Assembly (NCBI GenBank): GCA_022496185.1
Contig: WTXG01000005.1
Coordinates: 62,001 to 126,000 of the forward strand
DNA length: 64,000 nucleotides
Source: Multifurca ochricompacta
Lineage: Eukaryota > Basidiomycota > Agaricomycetes > Russulales > Russulaceae
Direction: 5' to 3'
Every line of letters begins with the position of its first letter. Position 1 is the first letter of the stretch. The position numbers were made by a program, and so were the translations under genes. Positions 21,462 through 33,063 of this stretch are shown here, piece by piece. The notes under the pieces were generated by a model, which worked only from the letters and a program-made list of their open reading frames with translations, was not told the DNA's origin and did no database searches.

Positions 21462-24395
21462 TTATTCCTCCATTGCATCCGAGATCCGGGAATTATTAGC
21501 TGTCCCCTCCACAAATAACTCACTCCATTTTGGGTACACCCGCTTGTACAATGACATGCACACGGTGTCCATTTGTGTTATGGGCGCATCGAAATGTGCT
21601 TTGAAGTATCCGTGTGTTCCGAGAGATTCATGAATATGGCCAGCCCGTCCATATTTGGTGTACAGTTGAATAGGTTTATAGTACAACACATCCTCTAATA
21701 CGAAAGGACTCAATGCCTCGGCTTAACCTGATGGATCAGGATATTGATGGAGCTTACCCGGGTTGAAGAACATGTATCGGACTGTAGCCGTTTTCTTGTG
21801 AATCTTGTAGGGATGCCCAGACAGAATGATACGTTTGGCATTTATGCGGGTCGGGTCAGGACTCAGCAACGAGCCCATTGCAACAAGGGATGGAGCTTAA
21901 GTGACATTAGACTAATCGATCCTATTGCGGGGCCCCAAGGAAGACATACCGCTCTTCTCTGGTGCTTCCCTCAACAAGGCGCAAGGTTGATAACCAAATA
22001 GGAGGGTTCCATAAACAGTAGCTACATGGGTGTCTCCATGTCGCAAGTAGCGTTCAAACTTGTGTACGTTGTTGACGCCTCTTGCACCACCTCGAGTATA
22101 TTGGCTATATACAGGCCTGACTCGTAAACGTCGAGGTCCTACGCAGAGAATAAGAGGATCCTGTTCCAAGTCACCACGGCTGAGATTGATACGAAAAGAC
22201 GGTGACTGACTTTCGAGCGCACAGAACCCTCATACTCTGTGTTTCGCTGAATGGAAAAATGAACAACTGACTTCTTATGTTCATGCTGGAGAAGACTAAA
22301 TGCGATAAGCGGACGTTTGGCGCTTGTTTCAGCGGCATCTTTTGGAACATCCTTGAGATAGACGGTCACTCTTGTTCCGGCCTAACACGGCAAGGAAACT
22401 CAGTCTATATAAGGATCCGATCACATTGGACTGACTGGTATCGCGCCTCCTTCTGCCTCGGCACGACGGCGCACGGCGCGTTCTGTTCGCTTGAAGTCTT
22501 CAAACTGGAAGATTCGTGCGTAATCTCGCGGTAGGTTCTCATATGGGTCCCATGGGCTAGTACGGAAAGATCGCAACCCGCGATAGCGTTGAAACCTGGT
22601 CCTGGCCGGTATGTCTCTCGGCGTGTCAACTTCATCAGGAAATTCCCGATCGTCTCGCTCTTCTCGCTGCCGTCCACGCCAGCTCTCTAACCTTTGTCTT
22701 GAGTGAGAAATGAACTTCGTAAAGGCAATCAAACTGACTGCCTGTTCTCTTCCTCCTCTGCCAGGTCCTGGAATGGAACGTCCTTGCCACTATTCGCCTC
22801 CACCTCCATCTCATCTTCAATATGAACAGGAGCTTCAATAATTGGCTTTTCTACATTCCCGAATGGCGCAGCCTCATCGCTTTCTCGTGAGCCTTCGTCC
22901 TCTTCTTCGTCCTCATCAATGATCCACGCAGCCTGATATTCACTTGTTCCTTTAGGAACCCGCCGAATGACACGCGGAGTGGTACCCGGCTCTGCTTCGG
23001 GCAGTTGCAAATCATCAGCGGGTTGAGAACTGGCGTCTTGCAACTCTTCCTCCGTGGGCCATGTCTGTTCGTTTTGCATATCTTCAGGATCGTTACTAGA
23101 AACAAGCGAGTCCGCCTCTTCTGGATCCGGCTCCAAGAGAACAGTGGGCTCTACGGCCATAGCATTGGACTCCTTGCCTGAATCCTCAGTGTGAGAGGGA
23201 GAAGTAATCTAGGGAGTTGTTCAATCGAAAGGAGGAAATGTCGAACAACGCACCCTCAGCACTTGGAAGTCGCCATGATTTGGTAGGTGGACTAGACGAT
23301 TGGGAGACAATTGGGCGCCTCGGACCACGCCTGTGACGGCAAGATTTCCATCCGCCCAGTCCACAGACTCGCCAAGGAGCCACGATCGTCCTTGTCTCCA
23401 ACGGACGTCCTGTGGCTTTCCTTCCGAGAGTACTCTGACTGCGCTCAACTGGTCTGAGACGGTATTGAGGTCAAAGACTTTTGATTGTTCCGGAAAGAAG
23501 TATTGCATGAAAGAAAGAAGGGACTTTAGTACCCCCGAGCGAGTTTTGGAGTCTATGGATTGCCCAGGAGCAACTACGGACACCACATCAGGGAGACCTT
23601 GCGTTTGAAGCGTCCTTAACACTGTCTCGCCCCAAGAACCAACTTCTAAAGCAGGAGAGAGAATGAAGACAACATAGTCAGCTACTTTACAAGCATCCAG
23701 AGCGGAGTAGAAATCCCCATAAGCTAGCTGAATGAACTGAAGGGACGTTTTAAATCGTTCCACCCTTCGGAGAAAGGATATGAGGACGGCAAAGACGCCC
23801 AAAAGCGAAAAAAAGGGGCAAACGAACTTAATTTTCCAGATCGTTTCCTGGTCTGTTTGGACAGGGAGAGCTAGAGATTTGGAAAGAGCTGCTACGGCGG
23901 AATGCGAGCCGACGTCTTCACAAAGCGGAATCACAGCGACAATCCGAGGCGCGCCATCGACGCCACCAAAAACACGAATAGCAGAGAGTAAAGACTGGCG
24001 CTTTTGGAGCTGAAGCTGTTTTGCGTGATTCCTCCGGTTAATTCTAGACTGAGCGCTAGCATTGGCGGCACGGGTCACTTTGATGGCTTGTCGAGATACG
24101 CGACCTGGGAACAAATTGTCGTTAGTGTACATATACCTTCTGTCCAGCACATGAGTGCCACATCTCATTATGGCGGAATACCCCATGTAGTCATTTCGCA
24201 GGGAGTGAGCAAAGGCAAGACAAGAAATTTACCTTTCGATCTCTCTTTTATAGATGCTTTGGTCGAATGCCTTGACTTGAACGACTTGTTCGTCTATAAC
24301 GAGAGAAAATAATGGGACAAACTTGAATTAAATAACAATAACGAATCCAAGCCCACCTGTTTGAGTGTAGGTCTATGGTGGAAAGGCTCAGACAT
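21462..24395 (-). CDS. TSR1: pre-40S ribosome assembly factor Tsr1
   Basis: Ten exons (24357-24395, 24233-24293, 23828-24104, 23254-23764, 22739-23208, 22436-22691, 22211-22381, 21950-22160, 21758-21895, 21462-21694) join in frame. The start [13 protein letters not shown] + TNKSFKS...[17 protein letters not shown] is the conserved Tsr1 N-terminus. A GTPase-like domain without functional nucleotide motifs follows ([14 protein letters not shown]). The middle is an acidic linker around [12 protein letters not shown]. Then come [27 protein letters not shown] and the beta-barrel C-domain ([60 protein letters not shown]). The end after [10 protein letters not shown] is unconserved, so the stop is the least sure part. 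Tsr1 is a Bms1-related placeholder on the pre-40S subunit that blocks premature translation-factor binding. Confidence 0.94.
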
Positions 24396-24483
24396 TTTAC
24401 AGCTTCATCACATTCACATTCATTTTTTCTAATAATTAGAATTGATCAAAAAATTGATTAAATTAATCTTAATTGTTGTGCCC

Positions 24484-24532
24484 GTGACTGTCACATATAA
24501 TGTCACGTCACGTTGGTGACGTGACTCGTGAC
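24484..24532. promoter_or_regulatory. dense GTCAC/GTGAC palindrome cluster upstream of TSR1
   Basis: Between 24484 and 24532 there are seven copies of GTCAC or its complement GTGAC. They include a perfect inverted repeat with 10-base arms (24502-24511 and 24516-24525) around a 4-base loop. A smaller GTGAC-T-GTCAC palindrome precedes it. TGACGTG-like cores resemble bZIP/ATF-CREB half sites. The cluster lies about 90-140 bases upstream of the TSR1 start. Confidence 0.55.
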
Positions 24533-24698
24533 AGTGATGGATATAGATACATAAAATGAAGGGGAACGAGTGTAACTCTAAGTAGCAGATCAATCAATCA
24601 TTCGACGTCATAACTCCCCCACGAGGGCTATGCAAGACTAAGAATTCGTGTGGTCTACACGCTACTTCGCAGTGCGGGCTAATCTCAGCGGCCTGCAA

Positions 24699-25927
24699 TT
24701 AGGCAGAATTCAGCAAGCGGTTCGCCATCTCGAATCCTAAGAATGTTGCCCCATTCGCAAACGGAGACCTGTGAAACAGGACATCAGCTACCCATCAAAA
24801 CGGGGTCAAGTCGTGGGGAACACACCGAATCAACGTGGGCCCCAAGCCTCTCGTAAAGGCACTTATCCCCTCGGTTTTCCATACGGTGCGTACACAATGC
24901 AACGTAGACCAATACTTCTGCCCATCAGAAGGGGAAAACCCGTCTGTCTGCATTCGAGACTTAACCATATCTATGGGATATATTACAGCCCAGAGCTTTT
25001 GCAGCTCCGCAATCAGACACTATTAGACCATCATATGAATGGGGAAGAATCACTCACAGCATATCCTGCCGCCGCGCCGTACAAGATCGCGCTGCCTGGG
25101 CTGATCTGCTCTCTACGGATGCCCTTTTGTGCCATCTCACGCTGCACTAGCTTCTCATATGCCCAAAAGTATACGCCGTACCCCGTTGCCTCGCGTAGAA
25201 AAGTAACATTTTGACCTTTATAAATACCCCGGATTCCATACTTGGACGCTATTTTTTTTATCGCATCGAGCGGGCCGCGATAGACTGGATTCGTGTTCGA
25301 CTGAGTTTGCAACCCTGAACGTAACAGTTTAGGCAAAAGGAATACCCGCGCAGAGACGTAACGCACGTATCCGTATATGTTCTACTGGTCCAGAGACGAA
25401 GCCATTACCCAGTCCTGCCAAAGATCCTGCGAGCAACAGTTGTGGAGTACTTAACAGTGCACTTTGAGAGGCCTCCTGCCCTCCTCGGGCATTTTGTGCG
25501 GTAAAATAACGCTTGGTATACTCCAGAACGCCAAATTGTATGGAAACGCAGGCTCCAATACCCAACAGTGGTGTCAGGGTGCCCTGGGGTTACGTACAGT
25601 CAGGGGATTGAGTGGCAAAACTGACTCGAGATCGACCTTGTAAAAGGCGAGAGGACCCTCGTTCCTTAGGATGCCACCTGCACAATCAAGCATGCCACTG
25701 TACGTCCCTTTTGCCGATGTTTGCATACGCTATGTGGTCAAGGTGAGACATTAGTGCGTGCAATTAAATATGCGACATACCACTTTGACGATGTCAAACG
25801 GTTGGCCAACGAAGACCTACAAGTGAAGTGAAACAGCCATTAAACATTTTCATTCTGATAACAGAGGTTTGACCTGCGCAATGCCTCCTGTTGTCCCTGC
25901 TGTAAGGTCTTTGATCGTCTGAGACAT
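24699..25927 (-). CDS. YMC1: mitochondrial carrier protein, YMC1/CRC1 type
   Basis: Seven exons (25874-25927, 25781-25816, 25637-25729, 25367-25583, 25058-25314, 24826-24995, 24699-24768) join in frame to 298 residues, the standard carrier length. Three repeats each carry the PxD/ExxK/R signature: GQPFDIVKVRMQ, GPVEHIRIRLQTQ and IYPIDMVKSRMQ. Conserved G-rich second halves follow (GPLAFYKGTLTPLLGIGACVSIQFG; GIRGIYKGQNVTFLREATGYGVYF). Six transmembrane helices are implied. The first repeat and the EHIRIR second signature point to the Ymc1/Ymc2-carnitine carrier branch of the inner mitochondrial membrane. The transported substrate cannot be told from sequence alone. The start MSQTIKDLTAGTTGGIAQ is typical for this branch. 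Confidence 0.9.
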
Positions 25928-27519
25928 GTTGAAGAGTTCGGAGAGGACTAAGATGTGCTAACAACACCTGCAACGTGGTGGGCCAAAAAAGCAACAGGCC
26001 AATCATGACTCATGAACTTGAATTTTACAGTGTATATGTAGATAAGATAAGATAGTGCAAGGGAAGGAGTCTCAGACCCGAACCGGAAACTGTCTGACGG
26101 GGACAGCCAGGGATGGCTGGGGGTATCGCGCTGCCTACATCTTGGCTCTCCTCCCTGGCGGAACTTGTCGATTTGGGTGGTTAAAGAGGTTTTTCAACCT
26201 CGCATCGGCCTCCCTCCATTTATTTTGGCTCTCCTTCGTCTCCCTTATCCAGGCCTCAGCAATGGCCCGTGCTGGTGTGATATCTGGTGGTTGGGCCTTC
26301 CTGCCCCGCCACGACGTTCGCGTAGCCTTGTTGATAGGTGAGGGTGGTGGAGGTTCGAAGGCCATCTGGAGTGGAGAAGCGGGTCAACCGGGGTTGAGAG
26401 AGACGCACATAGAAGGGTTGCTTTACCATGTCATGTGGGGTCATTAGAGGTGCTCAGTGGTCAGTGCTCACGGCTTCGTTTTGGTCTGCTTATAAGGAGA
26501 AACATTTCGGAATTGAGGCAAAAAGGTGATGTCCCATGAAAAATGTCACACACGGATCCAGGGATTTATGGCACCGTATAAGAGCGATGGGTGAATTGTC
26601 CGTTTTCTACCATAAGAGGAAAGTTGAAAGGAAACAAAGTCAAAGAAGGAAATGTCAAGGGAATTTCTCTTTACTTACCGATGCATCCAACTGCAAAATG
26701 GATGAAAGAAGAACGAGGCGGTGAAGTGCAATGAGGCTGGATATTTATGACATTACAATGCGTGAAACAAGATCTGAACTGAAACCATGGTATCCACGGG
26801 TTTGGCATGCCGCATGCGCGAGTGATCCTGTAGACTGGCTCAGAGTCATTGTGGATTGGACGTGTCGACGCTATTCTTCATAGAGAGATCTGAGTGAGGT
26901 AAGGACCGGATATGCATCCGTGCGCTATGCAAAATGGAAGACCCCGTCTCTCTTGTCTGTGTCTGTGACTGTCTGTGTCTGTCTGTGTCTCTCTTCTCCA
27001 CCTCCCTCCCCTCTCCATATGATATGTGGCTAGAGACAAATCAAGTTCGCACGTTGCTTCAGTTAAGGGCCAGGGGTATTCTAGCGTTATAGACAGGGTT
27101 CGCTAATCATTATGCGGCGTTTCAGTTCGCTCCAATGGACAATACATTGAAAGATGCGAATGGGTGAAAAGTATGAAAACGTTCATGTTCATGATAGGTC
27201 GGCAAGTGCCAAATTATCTCAATCAATGTATACGTCTCGGAAGCGCAGAAGGGAAGATTGGTTGGGGTGGGTTGGGAGTGCTGCTGCTGTTCATGCATGG
27301 GTCATGGGTTATGGTGTTCATTGGTTCATAGTTCATAGTTCATGACCTTCTAACCGGGCCGCGATCCGCATCCCTACTCTGTCTTGACCCGCCCATCGGG
27401 AGCCTCGGCGAGGGCCTCGGATAACCTCGGACTCGCTTCGGCTCGGCTGATGCAATGAAGAATGTGAATGATCAATCCTCCATTGACTTCAAGTTGTACT
27501 TCGGGTTGTTTTATCTTTC
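25928..27519. other. 1.6 kb region with one small candidate frame and a TGTCTG repeat
   Basis: The stretch lies between the divergent starts of the YMC1-type carrier (-) and NPY1 (+). It holds a possible 76-codon frame (listed separately), a T/C/G simple repeat near 26950-27000 built of TGTCTG units, and a CCTCGG-rich patch near 27400-27430. No other gene is supported. Confidence 0.45.
26135..26365 (-). CDS. possible small basic protein, unknown
   Basis: A 76-codon frame upstream of the YMC1-type gene on the same strand. It starts with a Pro-rich tip (MAFEPPPPSP). A charged segment predicted helical follows (ITPARAIAEAWIRETKE, then KWREADARLKNLFNH), and it ends PPGRRAKM. The composition is protein-like, with a coherent basic amphipathic helix, but I recognise no family. 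I cannot exclude a chance frame. Confidence 0.3.
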   Translation of the reverse strand: MAFEPPPPSPINKATRTSWRGRKAQPPDITPARAIAEAWIRETKESQNKWREADARLKNLFNHPNRQVPPGRRAKM

Positions 27520-29209
27520 ATGAGTGAAGCGTACGTCCACTCACCCCATTACGGTAGCTCTTGTATTTCGTCTGATGGCTTCATGACATCCCGCTAGGCA
27601 CGTTAATTTCCTGGGCGGGTCTCCCCTCAACCGTCTGTCATGGTTGCGAACATCCTCCATATTTTTGAACGCACTCCTTGACTCGCCCTCCACTCGTTGG
27701 GTTGCATTTCAAGATGGAAAACCTTTGATAGCTTCGCGGGAGAAAGAAGCTCGGCTGGCCCTGTTGACCACTTCTGAAGTCGAACCTTTTATAGGGTCGA
27801 AGCCACACTTTGGACAGGGACAGGAGGAGGGTGTCGGATTTGCTGACGTCGATCTGCCGATTCTTGAGGCATCCAGGTTCAGAGGCGCACCGATTATCTT
27901 CCTGGGTTTAAGCGAGCCACAACCGAATGACTACAGCCCTGGTATCTCTCCCGGGGAGCTCGCAAAGGCGCTAGTTGGCACACCTTTCTTTTCAATCGAC
28001 GTCACCGAAGTCAGTCAAACAGAAATTGATCGTTTAGTGCAGACTTCGGTCGCCGGTACAGGTGGGTATAAACTATCGTTTGCCGAGCCCCGAGGCGCCA
28101 CCCGCGGTATGGGCGATTTCGATGCGGGAGTATTTGCGGAGGCTCGGAGCATGGTAGATTGGAACTCCCGAAATAAAGTGCGCGGCGGTCAGCGTCCCTT
28201 TCTCGCGTCCTGTCGCTCACCTACTGCTTTCCCTAGTTTTGTGCTTCCTGTGGTTCGCCCGTATATTCCGTATGGGGAGGATGGAAATTGTCATGCGCAA
28301 GCCTTCTGTCGTCATCTAATAACGCTGGTAGAAAGCCTTGTCCCACCCAGTTAGTCTCCTATCTCCTCTGTGTTGTGGAATTCTTCCTCAACTTGTCTTA
28401 AACCAGGAAAGGGCTACATAACATCACTCATCCGCGGACTGATGCCGTCGTCATCGTGGCGGTCCTGAATGAAGCGCAAGACAAAATCCTTCTAGGCCGA
28501 AACGTAAGTTTTCGGAATCATATGTTGATTTTTTATAATCTCTTGGAAAATAGAAAAAATTCCCAGCCAAGTTCTACTCCACTTTGGCGGGTTTCATAGA
28601 ACCCGGGGAATCATTCGAGGACGCTGTGGGGCGTGAGCTTTGGGAAGAGGCCGGCGTTCGTGTTCGAGACGTGAAATATCACTCTGGACAGCCATGGGTT
28701 CGCCTACTGTCTGTTTTATTGTCGGATTGGAACTCATTCCAGGCTAGCCATATCCTGCCAATCTAATGGTAGGATTTTATGCGATTGGAGATCCTTCGCA
28801 ACCTATACGAATAGATCTCGACAAGGAACTTGAAGGTGCGTACGCAAGGTTATATGTCCCCACCAATCTCAAATTTATTGTGTCGCTAGACGCAAAATGG
28901 TACACCCGCGAAGAGGTTCTTGCTGTTCTTCAACACAAAGAGGGTACAAACTTTACGAGAGGCGATTACAAGCAGTTTGTCAAAAGTATTGATGAAAGAG
29001 CCAATGTTACAGTGTCTGGTGGTGACCCCCTCGGCGGTGATGCTGCTGTCCGTGACCATCAAGCTCGAGATCCACCTGCTTCCATCAAATCGAATGTGGA
29101 AGAACTACCTTTCAAGCTCCCGCCTAGGACAGCAATTGCAGGTGTACTGATCTCCGATTGGGCGCTTGGGAGGGCCCCTGCTGAGACTACAATCAAGGGA
29201 AGAATGTGA
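27520..29209 (+). CDS. NPY1: NADH pyrophosphatase (Nudix, NPY1/NUDT12 type)
   Basis: Seven exons (27520-27530, 27598-28177, 28237-28349, 28407-28503, 28554-28697, 28748-28835, 28890-29209). The 11-base first exon plus the splice gives MSEAHVNFLGGSPLNRLSWLR, the expected N-terminus. The domain order matches the family. An N-terminal domain comes first (residues about 15-200). A zinc ribbon follows (FCASCG...SCASLL...CPT). Then comes the Nudix fold with box GFIEPGESFEDAVGRELWEEAGV and the NADH-specific QPWPYP motif downstream. The enzyme splits NAD(P)H and removes NAD caps from RNA, usually in peroxisomes or cytosol. I see no clear peroxisomal tripeptide (the end is KGRM). One extra C in 28346-28348 seems to break the frame; one C fewer restores CPTRKGLHNITHP across the intron. 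Confidence 0.92.
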
Positions 29210-29591
29210 ACTCTTGCTGGAAACGCAGAGCGCCGTGTTGGTCTACCCTAACTCATTATGCCCTGTTTGCGGGTATCATGTCAGTAATTTGGGTGTCTTA
29301 CTAGTAACTTTCTGGAATAGTATGGGAATGAATGGAACTGAATGTAGCTGCCAAAGAGTCATCATCGCCCTGAGTTCTACTCCAATGTCCGTCCGCATTG
29401 AACATAGCATACTAGTCGATGAGTCACGGGCCGCCCGAAGTCCGGTCTCATAAGCTCACACTCGCACTAAAAATTCGTATGCACCAGGTCAGGTTCATGC
29501 TGTCCTCTGGCTTGTGCACGAGACGAACCGCTTCATTCATCTATGCGAATACTTCATCTAGATATAGCTGTTCTATTAGGCATCTCACTCG
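29210..29591. other. intergenic / possible unresolved 5' exon of the ABC1K gene
   Basis: An ATG at 29543 opens a hydrophobic frame (MRILHLDIAVLLGISLG) that runs towards the kinase gene but in another phase. It could be a real first exon if the C run near 29596-29601 is mis-sized, or if an intron lies there. Nothing else is seen. Confidence 0.35.
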
Positions 29592-32012
29592 GTGGCCCCC
29601 CGACATCCCAGAAAACCATCTCTTCCACCGTCACGGGGAGTGGTTAGTGGCGGCGCGCGTTCACTCGCAGCATACTCTATTGCAATAGCGTTTGGGGCTG
29701 GTGTCGGCTTCATAGCATACGAGAAATACCAACCATTCAGGCATATTGTATTGGCTGTCGTCAGGTGCACCCGTGTTGCAAGTGAGTAAATTCCCGTCGA
29801 GATTGTGTTACGTTCACTGGAGTCATGTGTGCATCGATGCACGTAGGAGCGGCTGTATTTGGAGCGATAGATTACAAGCGCACATTTGCCAGGACATACG
29901 CCTCCGATGAAGAGAGGCTCGAGGCATACTCTCAATGCCATCTGCGAAGTGCCAATCGAGTATTACGAGCGTTGCTAGCAAACGGAGGTGCGCACGCTAT
30001 CGTTGAATACTCAAATGAGAGTCTCGTTTTGAAGCCGAATCGTTTCAAGGGGTATTCATAAAATTAGGACAACACATGGCTTCCCTGTGAGTTCCAGACC
30101 TTGAGCTTCCACACATTTGTTCTTGATTCCAAGGCAGCATTGTGTTGCCGCTGGAGTGGACGAGCACTATGCGCCGCTTGCAGGACAAGTGCGAACCCAC
30201 GCCGTATGAGGATGTTAACGCTCTCTTCTTATCGGACATGGGAGGGCCACTGTCTGAAATCTTTGACTATTTCAACCCAGAGCCTATCGGTGTCGCCAGC
30301 CTTGCTCAGGTGCATATTGCGCACCACCGAGAGTCTGGGAAAACCGTAGCGGTCAAGGTGGGTCCCCACGGCAATCTATTTCCCTCGAGTGTAATCTATA
30401 TCATCGTAGCTACAACATCCCCACTTGCTTGAATTCAGTGAGATAGACATGGAGATGGTTCAACTGACGCTCGGTATTCGGTCTAGTTTTGTCCTCAATT
30501 TCCACACTGATGCAGCGTGCATATAGGTTGGATCAAACGATGGTTCCCCGAGTTTGAATTTACTTGGCTTGGGGAGGAGATGCGCGAAAACCTTCCCAAG
30601 GAGCTGGATTTTACTAACGAAGCCAAAAACGCGAGAAAGGCAATAAAAAACTTCAAAAATATCAGTACCTCCTTGTATATCCCTGAAGTAATATCTGCAG
30701 ACAAAAGGGTGCTCATCATGGAGTTCATTGAAGGTGCAAGGGTCGATGATCTCGAATATCTTGCCGCGCACAACATCGACCGCAATAAAGTCTCTCTGGA
30801 GCTGTCGAGAATTTTCTCACAAATGGTATACATCGATGGGTGGTTTCACGCTGTGAGCTTCACGAGCTGTCAATTTATGCTGCAACTAACTCTTGAATTA
30901 GGATCCACATCCAGGTAATCTTTTTTTTAGGTCCTTAGTTCCATCGCTCAATTTGATCCTAAGGAAATCTCTTGATCCGGCCTCGCCCCGCTGTCTCCCG
31001 ATCACCGTACAATTTTGAGATCGTTCTTCTTGACCACGGACTATATTTTGACTTGGACAAGTCCCTTCGAATCAATTATAGCAAGCTTTGGTTGGCTTTA
31101 ATCACGCCCGCTAACCCGGAGAATAGCGGGGAACGACGAAAATACGCCCAGCTTGTAGGAAATGTTGGCTCTGACCAGGTACCCGTCCGAGCTGTGTTCA
31201 GTTCATAGATTGACATTCATCGCGTCTCAGTATCCTATATTTGAGGCGGCACTGACCGGTAAGGGTCGTGTGGTGTCACTCTGAGCATGAACCGATACGT
31301 TTCCGCAGGCCGAGCAGCGATGAAGGATTCAACGGGGGATCAACGTCCAGAAAATGAAAGCAAATCATCATTCAAGCGTGCATCAAGCATGTTAGACCAA
31401 CTACCACAAACCGAGCAGGAGGTGGAAGCACTGCGGAACGCCGTCATGACGAAGGAGGGGTTACTAATCTCACTCTTTGACATTCTACGGAATGTGCCTC
31501 GGAGGGTGTTAATGGTCTTCAAGCTCAACGATCTTACGCGGTACGACTTAAGACTCACGACACCCAGTATTGTTGACGAGCCATCCTTGCAGAAGTCTAG
31601 ACCACGCACTATCTACGACACACTCGAAGGTAGGTTATCAACAGGTACGCTGTCAGGTCACTGAGTGTGGGGGTTAGGTCCGCGTCTTTATTGTTATGGC
31701 CAAATATTGCGCAACAGCAGTCTGGGAAGACGAGCGCCAAGCCATTTTTGACGGGATGAGGGGAAGTGGGCTTCTATCACCTGGAAAACTAACCGAATAC
31801 TTTGGTGCCTGGTGGTGCGTTATGAAATTTGTTTGTTTATCTTCATAACCTTAGTTCCTTGCAGGAGGTACGAAAAGTTATACCGTGGGCTCGTTGTCTT
31901 GGAGTGGTATATGGACATCCAGGCACAAGCGCGAAAGTTCACTGCATGGTTTAGAGCTTTATGGCGGACAGGGTTCGAAGGCGCTAACAAAGCTGCCGCC
32001 GGTTTGATTTAA
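29592..32012 (+). CDS. ABC1/ADCK (UbiB) kinase-like protein, ADCK1/Mcp2 type
   Basis: The chain of exons from about 29592 to 32012 shows the atypical kinase family in order. A membrane-type segment sits near the N-terminus (AAYSIAIAFGAGVGFIAY). The KxGQ motif is KLGQHMAS, followed by LPLEWTSTMRRLQDKCEP and the QVH motif in GVASLAQVHIAHH. The Ala-rich-loop lysine is in TVAVKLQHP. FPKELDF-like LPKELDFTNEAKN, the catalytic loop DPHPGN split by an intron, and LLDHGLYFDLD (DHG for DFG) follow. The C-terminal part (LRNVPRRVLMVFKLNDLTRSLD, EYFGAWWRYEKLYRGL) matches the Mcp2/ADCK1 branch. Family members sit in mitochondria and affect coenzyme Q and lipid balance. Introns are mostly 45-70 bases. No break was found apart from an uncertain start: the 29592 codon is GTG, so the true ATG lies upstream. 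Confidence 0.88.
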
Positions 32013-32140
32013 GGCTCTCGCATTCTCCTACCTATTAATGCAGAAGGCATAGAATAGAATTTCGAATTCGGGCGAGACAGGGTGCTGACATGGCTTCAGT
32101 TCATCTCCTAAAAGCTCGAAAGTGACATGGTAGCAATTCT

Positions 32141-32809
32141 TTACAGAAGGCCATTGATAGTACTTGATGCTTGCATGAGGCCCTTCCACTATTCAACGTA
32201 GCACTTACCTTTAATAACCATAGTGATGTACAAGACTGACTGTCGCCTCACCTGTTCTACTGTCAACGAAATACCCTTTTTACCGGGTTTCTCTTCACCC
32301 TCGGCCCCATAATATTCTCTTATATCAACTAGTGTTGATCCTATAGTTAGAGTAACAGTCAATACGTTCGTGGACGGGAAGTAAAGGGAAGACTGCCTTT
32401 GAAACTTCGGACGGTCACGCGTTTCTTCTTTCCTAGATCCACGTAGCTCTCTCCTTCACTGCTCATCAACAACTTTGTTGAAGCACTCTCTGAATGTTCA
32501 CTATCGTCGTCAGCCTGTGAGGTAATCCTTGGCTGCGGGATGTGAAGCTCGTCAGTCAGGTTGGGCACATATTTCCTTTCGCGTACCTTCTTCACTACTT
32601 TAGTAGAAGGTTGCGTGTCCTCTTCACTATCGGACGAATCTTCATCTACAGCTTTGCGTTTAATTGGCTCCTTCAATTTCTGAAAGTCACTTAAATGTGG
32701 ATAAACACGTTGTGAACGAGGGAGTACGCACCTGCTCCGCCGTTTTCCGCGACTTGGAGACGCGCCTGGAGTCGAGGTCATTCTCGGATAGCTTTTTGCG
32801 TCTTGCCAT
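32141..32809 (-). CDS. SUB1: transcriptional coactivator Sub1/PC4
   Basis: Four exons (32732-32809, 32394-32679, 32252-32340, 32141-32188) join in frame to 166 residues. The N-terminus is basic (MARRKKLSENDLDSRRVSKSRK). An acidic/serine linker follows (DEDSSDSEEDTQ and DDDSEHSES). The C-terminal PC4 single-stranded-DNA-binding domain reads SYVDLGKKKRVTVRSFKG + STLVDIREYYG, EEKPGKKGISLTVEQWKGL, ending STINGLL. PC4 bridges activators and the polymerase II initiation machinery and protects melted DNA. The last 48-base exon was found from the splice that restores VEQW. The gene is convergent with the ABC1K gene (128 bases apart) and divergent from TOM1 (254 bases). Confidence 0.94.
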
Positions 32810-33063
32810 GTTGTATGAGAGGAATGAGGAATCAAATCTATACCGCGACCGCGGTGCGTGTCTGGTTCCGGACCGTTCGCGTCATACCACGTGATTAAAC
32901 TCGTGATCTCGAGAAAGTATTTCCACATTTGATAAACTTCACCGCGTCATCCCTCTTGAATTGAATCTCGTTGTTTGCGGTCACACCTCACTCTGATTTC
33001 AACGGCTATCGCATAGCCTGGATTAACATTACGATCTACCGCTCCCGACTGGGGTCGTAGTCC
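32810..33063. promoter_or_regulatory. bidirectional promoter of SUB1 and TOM1
   Basis: These 254 bases lie between divergent starts. CACGTGA is present at 32889-32895, 80 bases before the SUB1 start. Confidence 0.45.
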
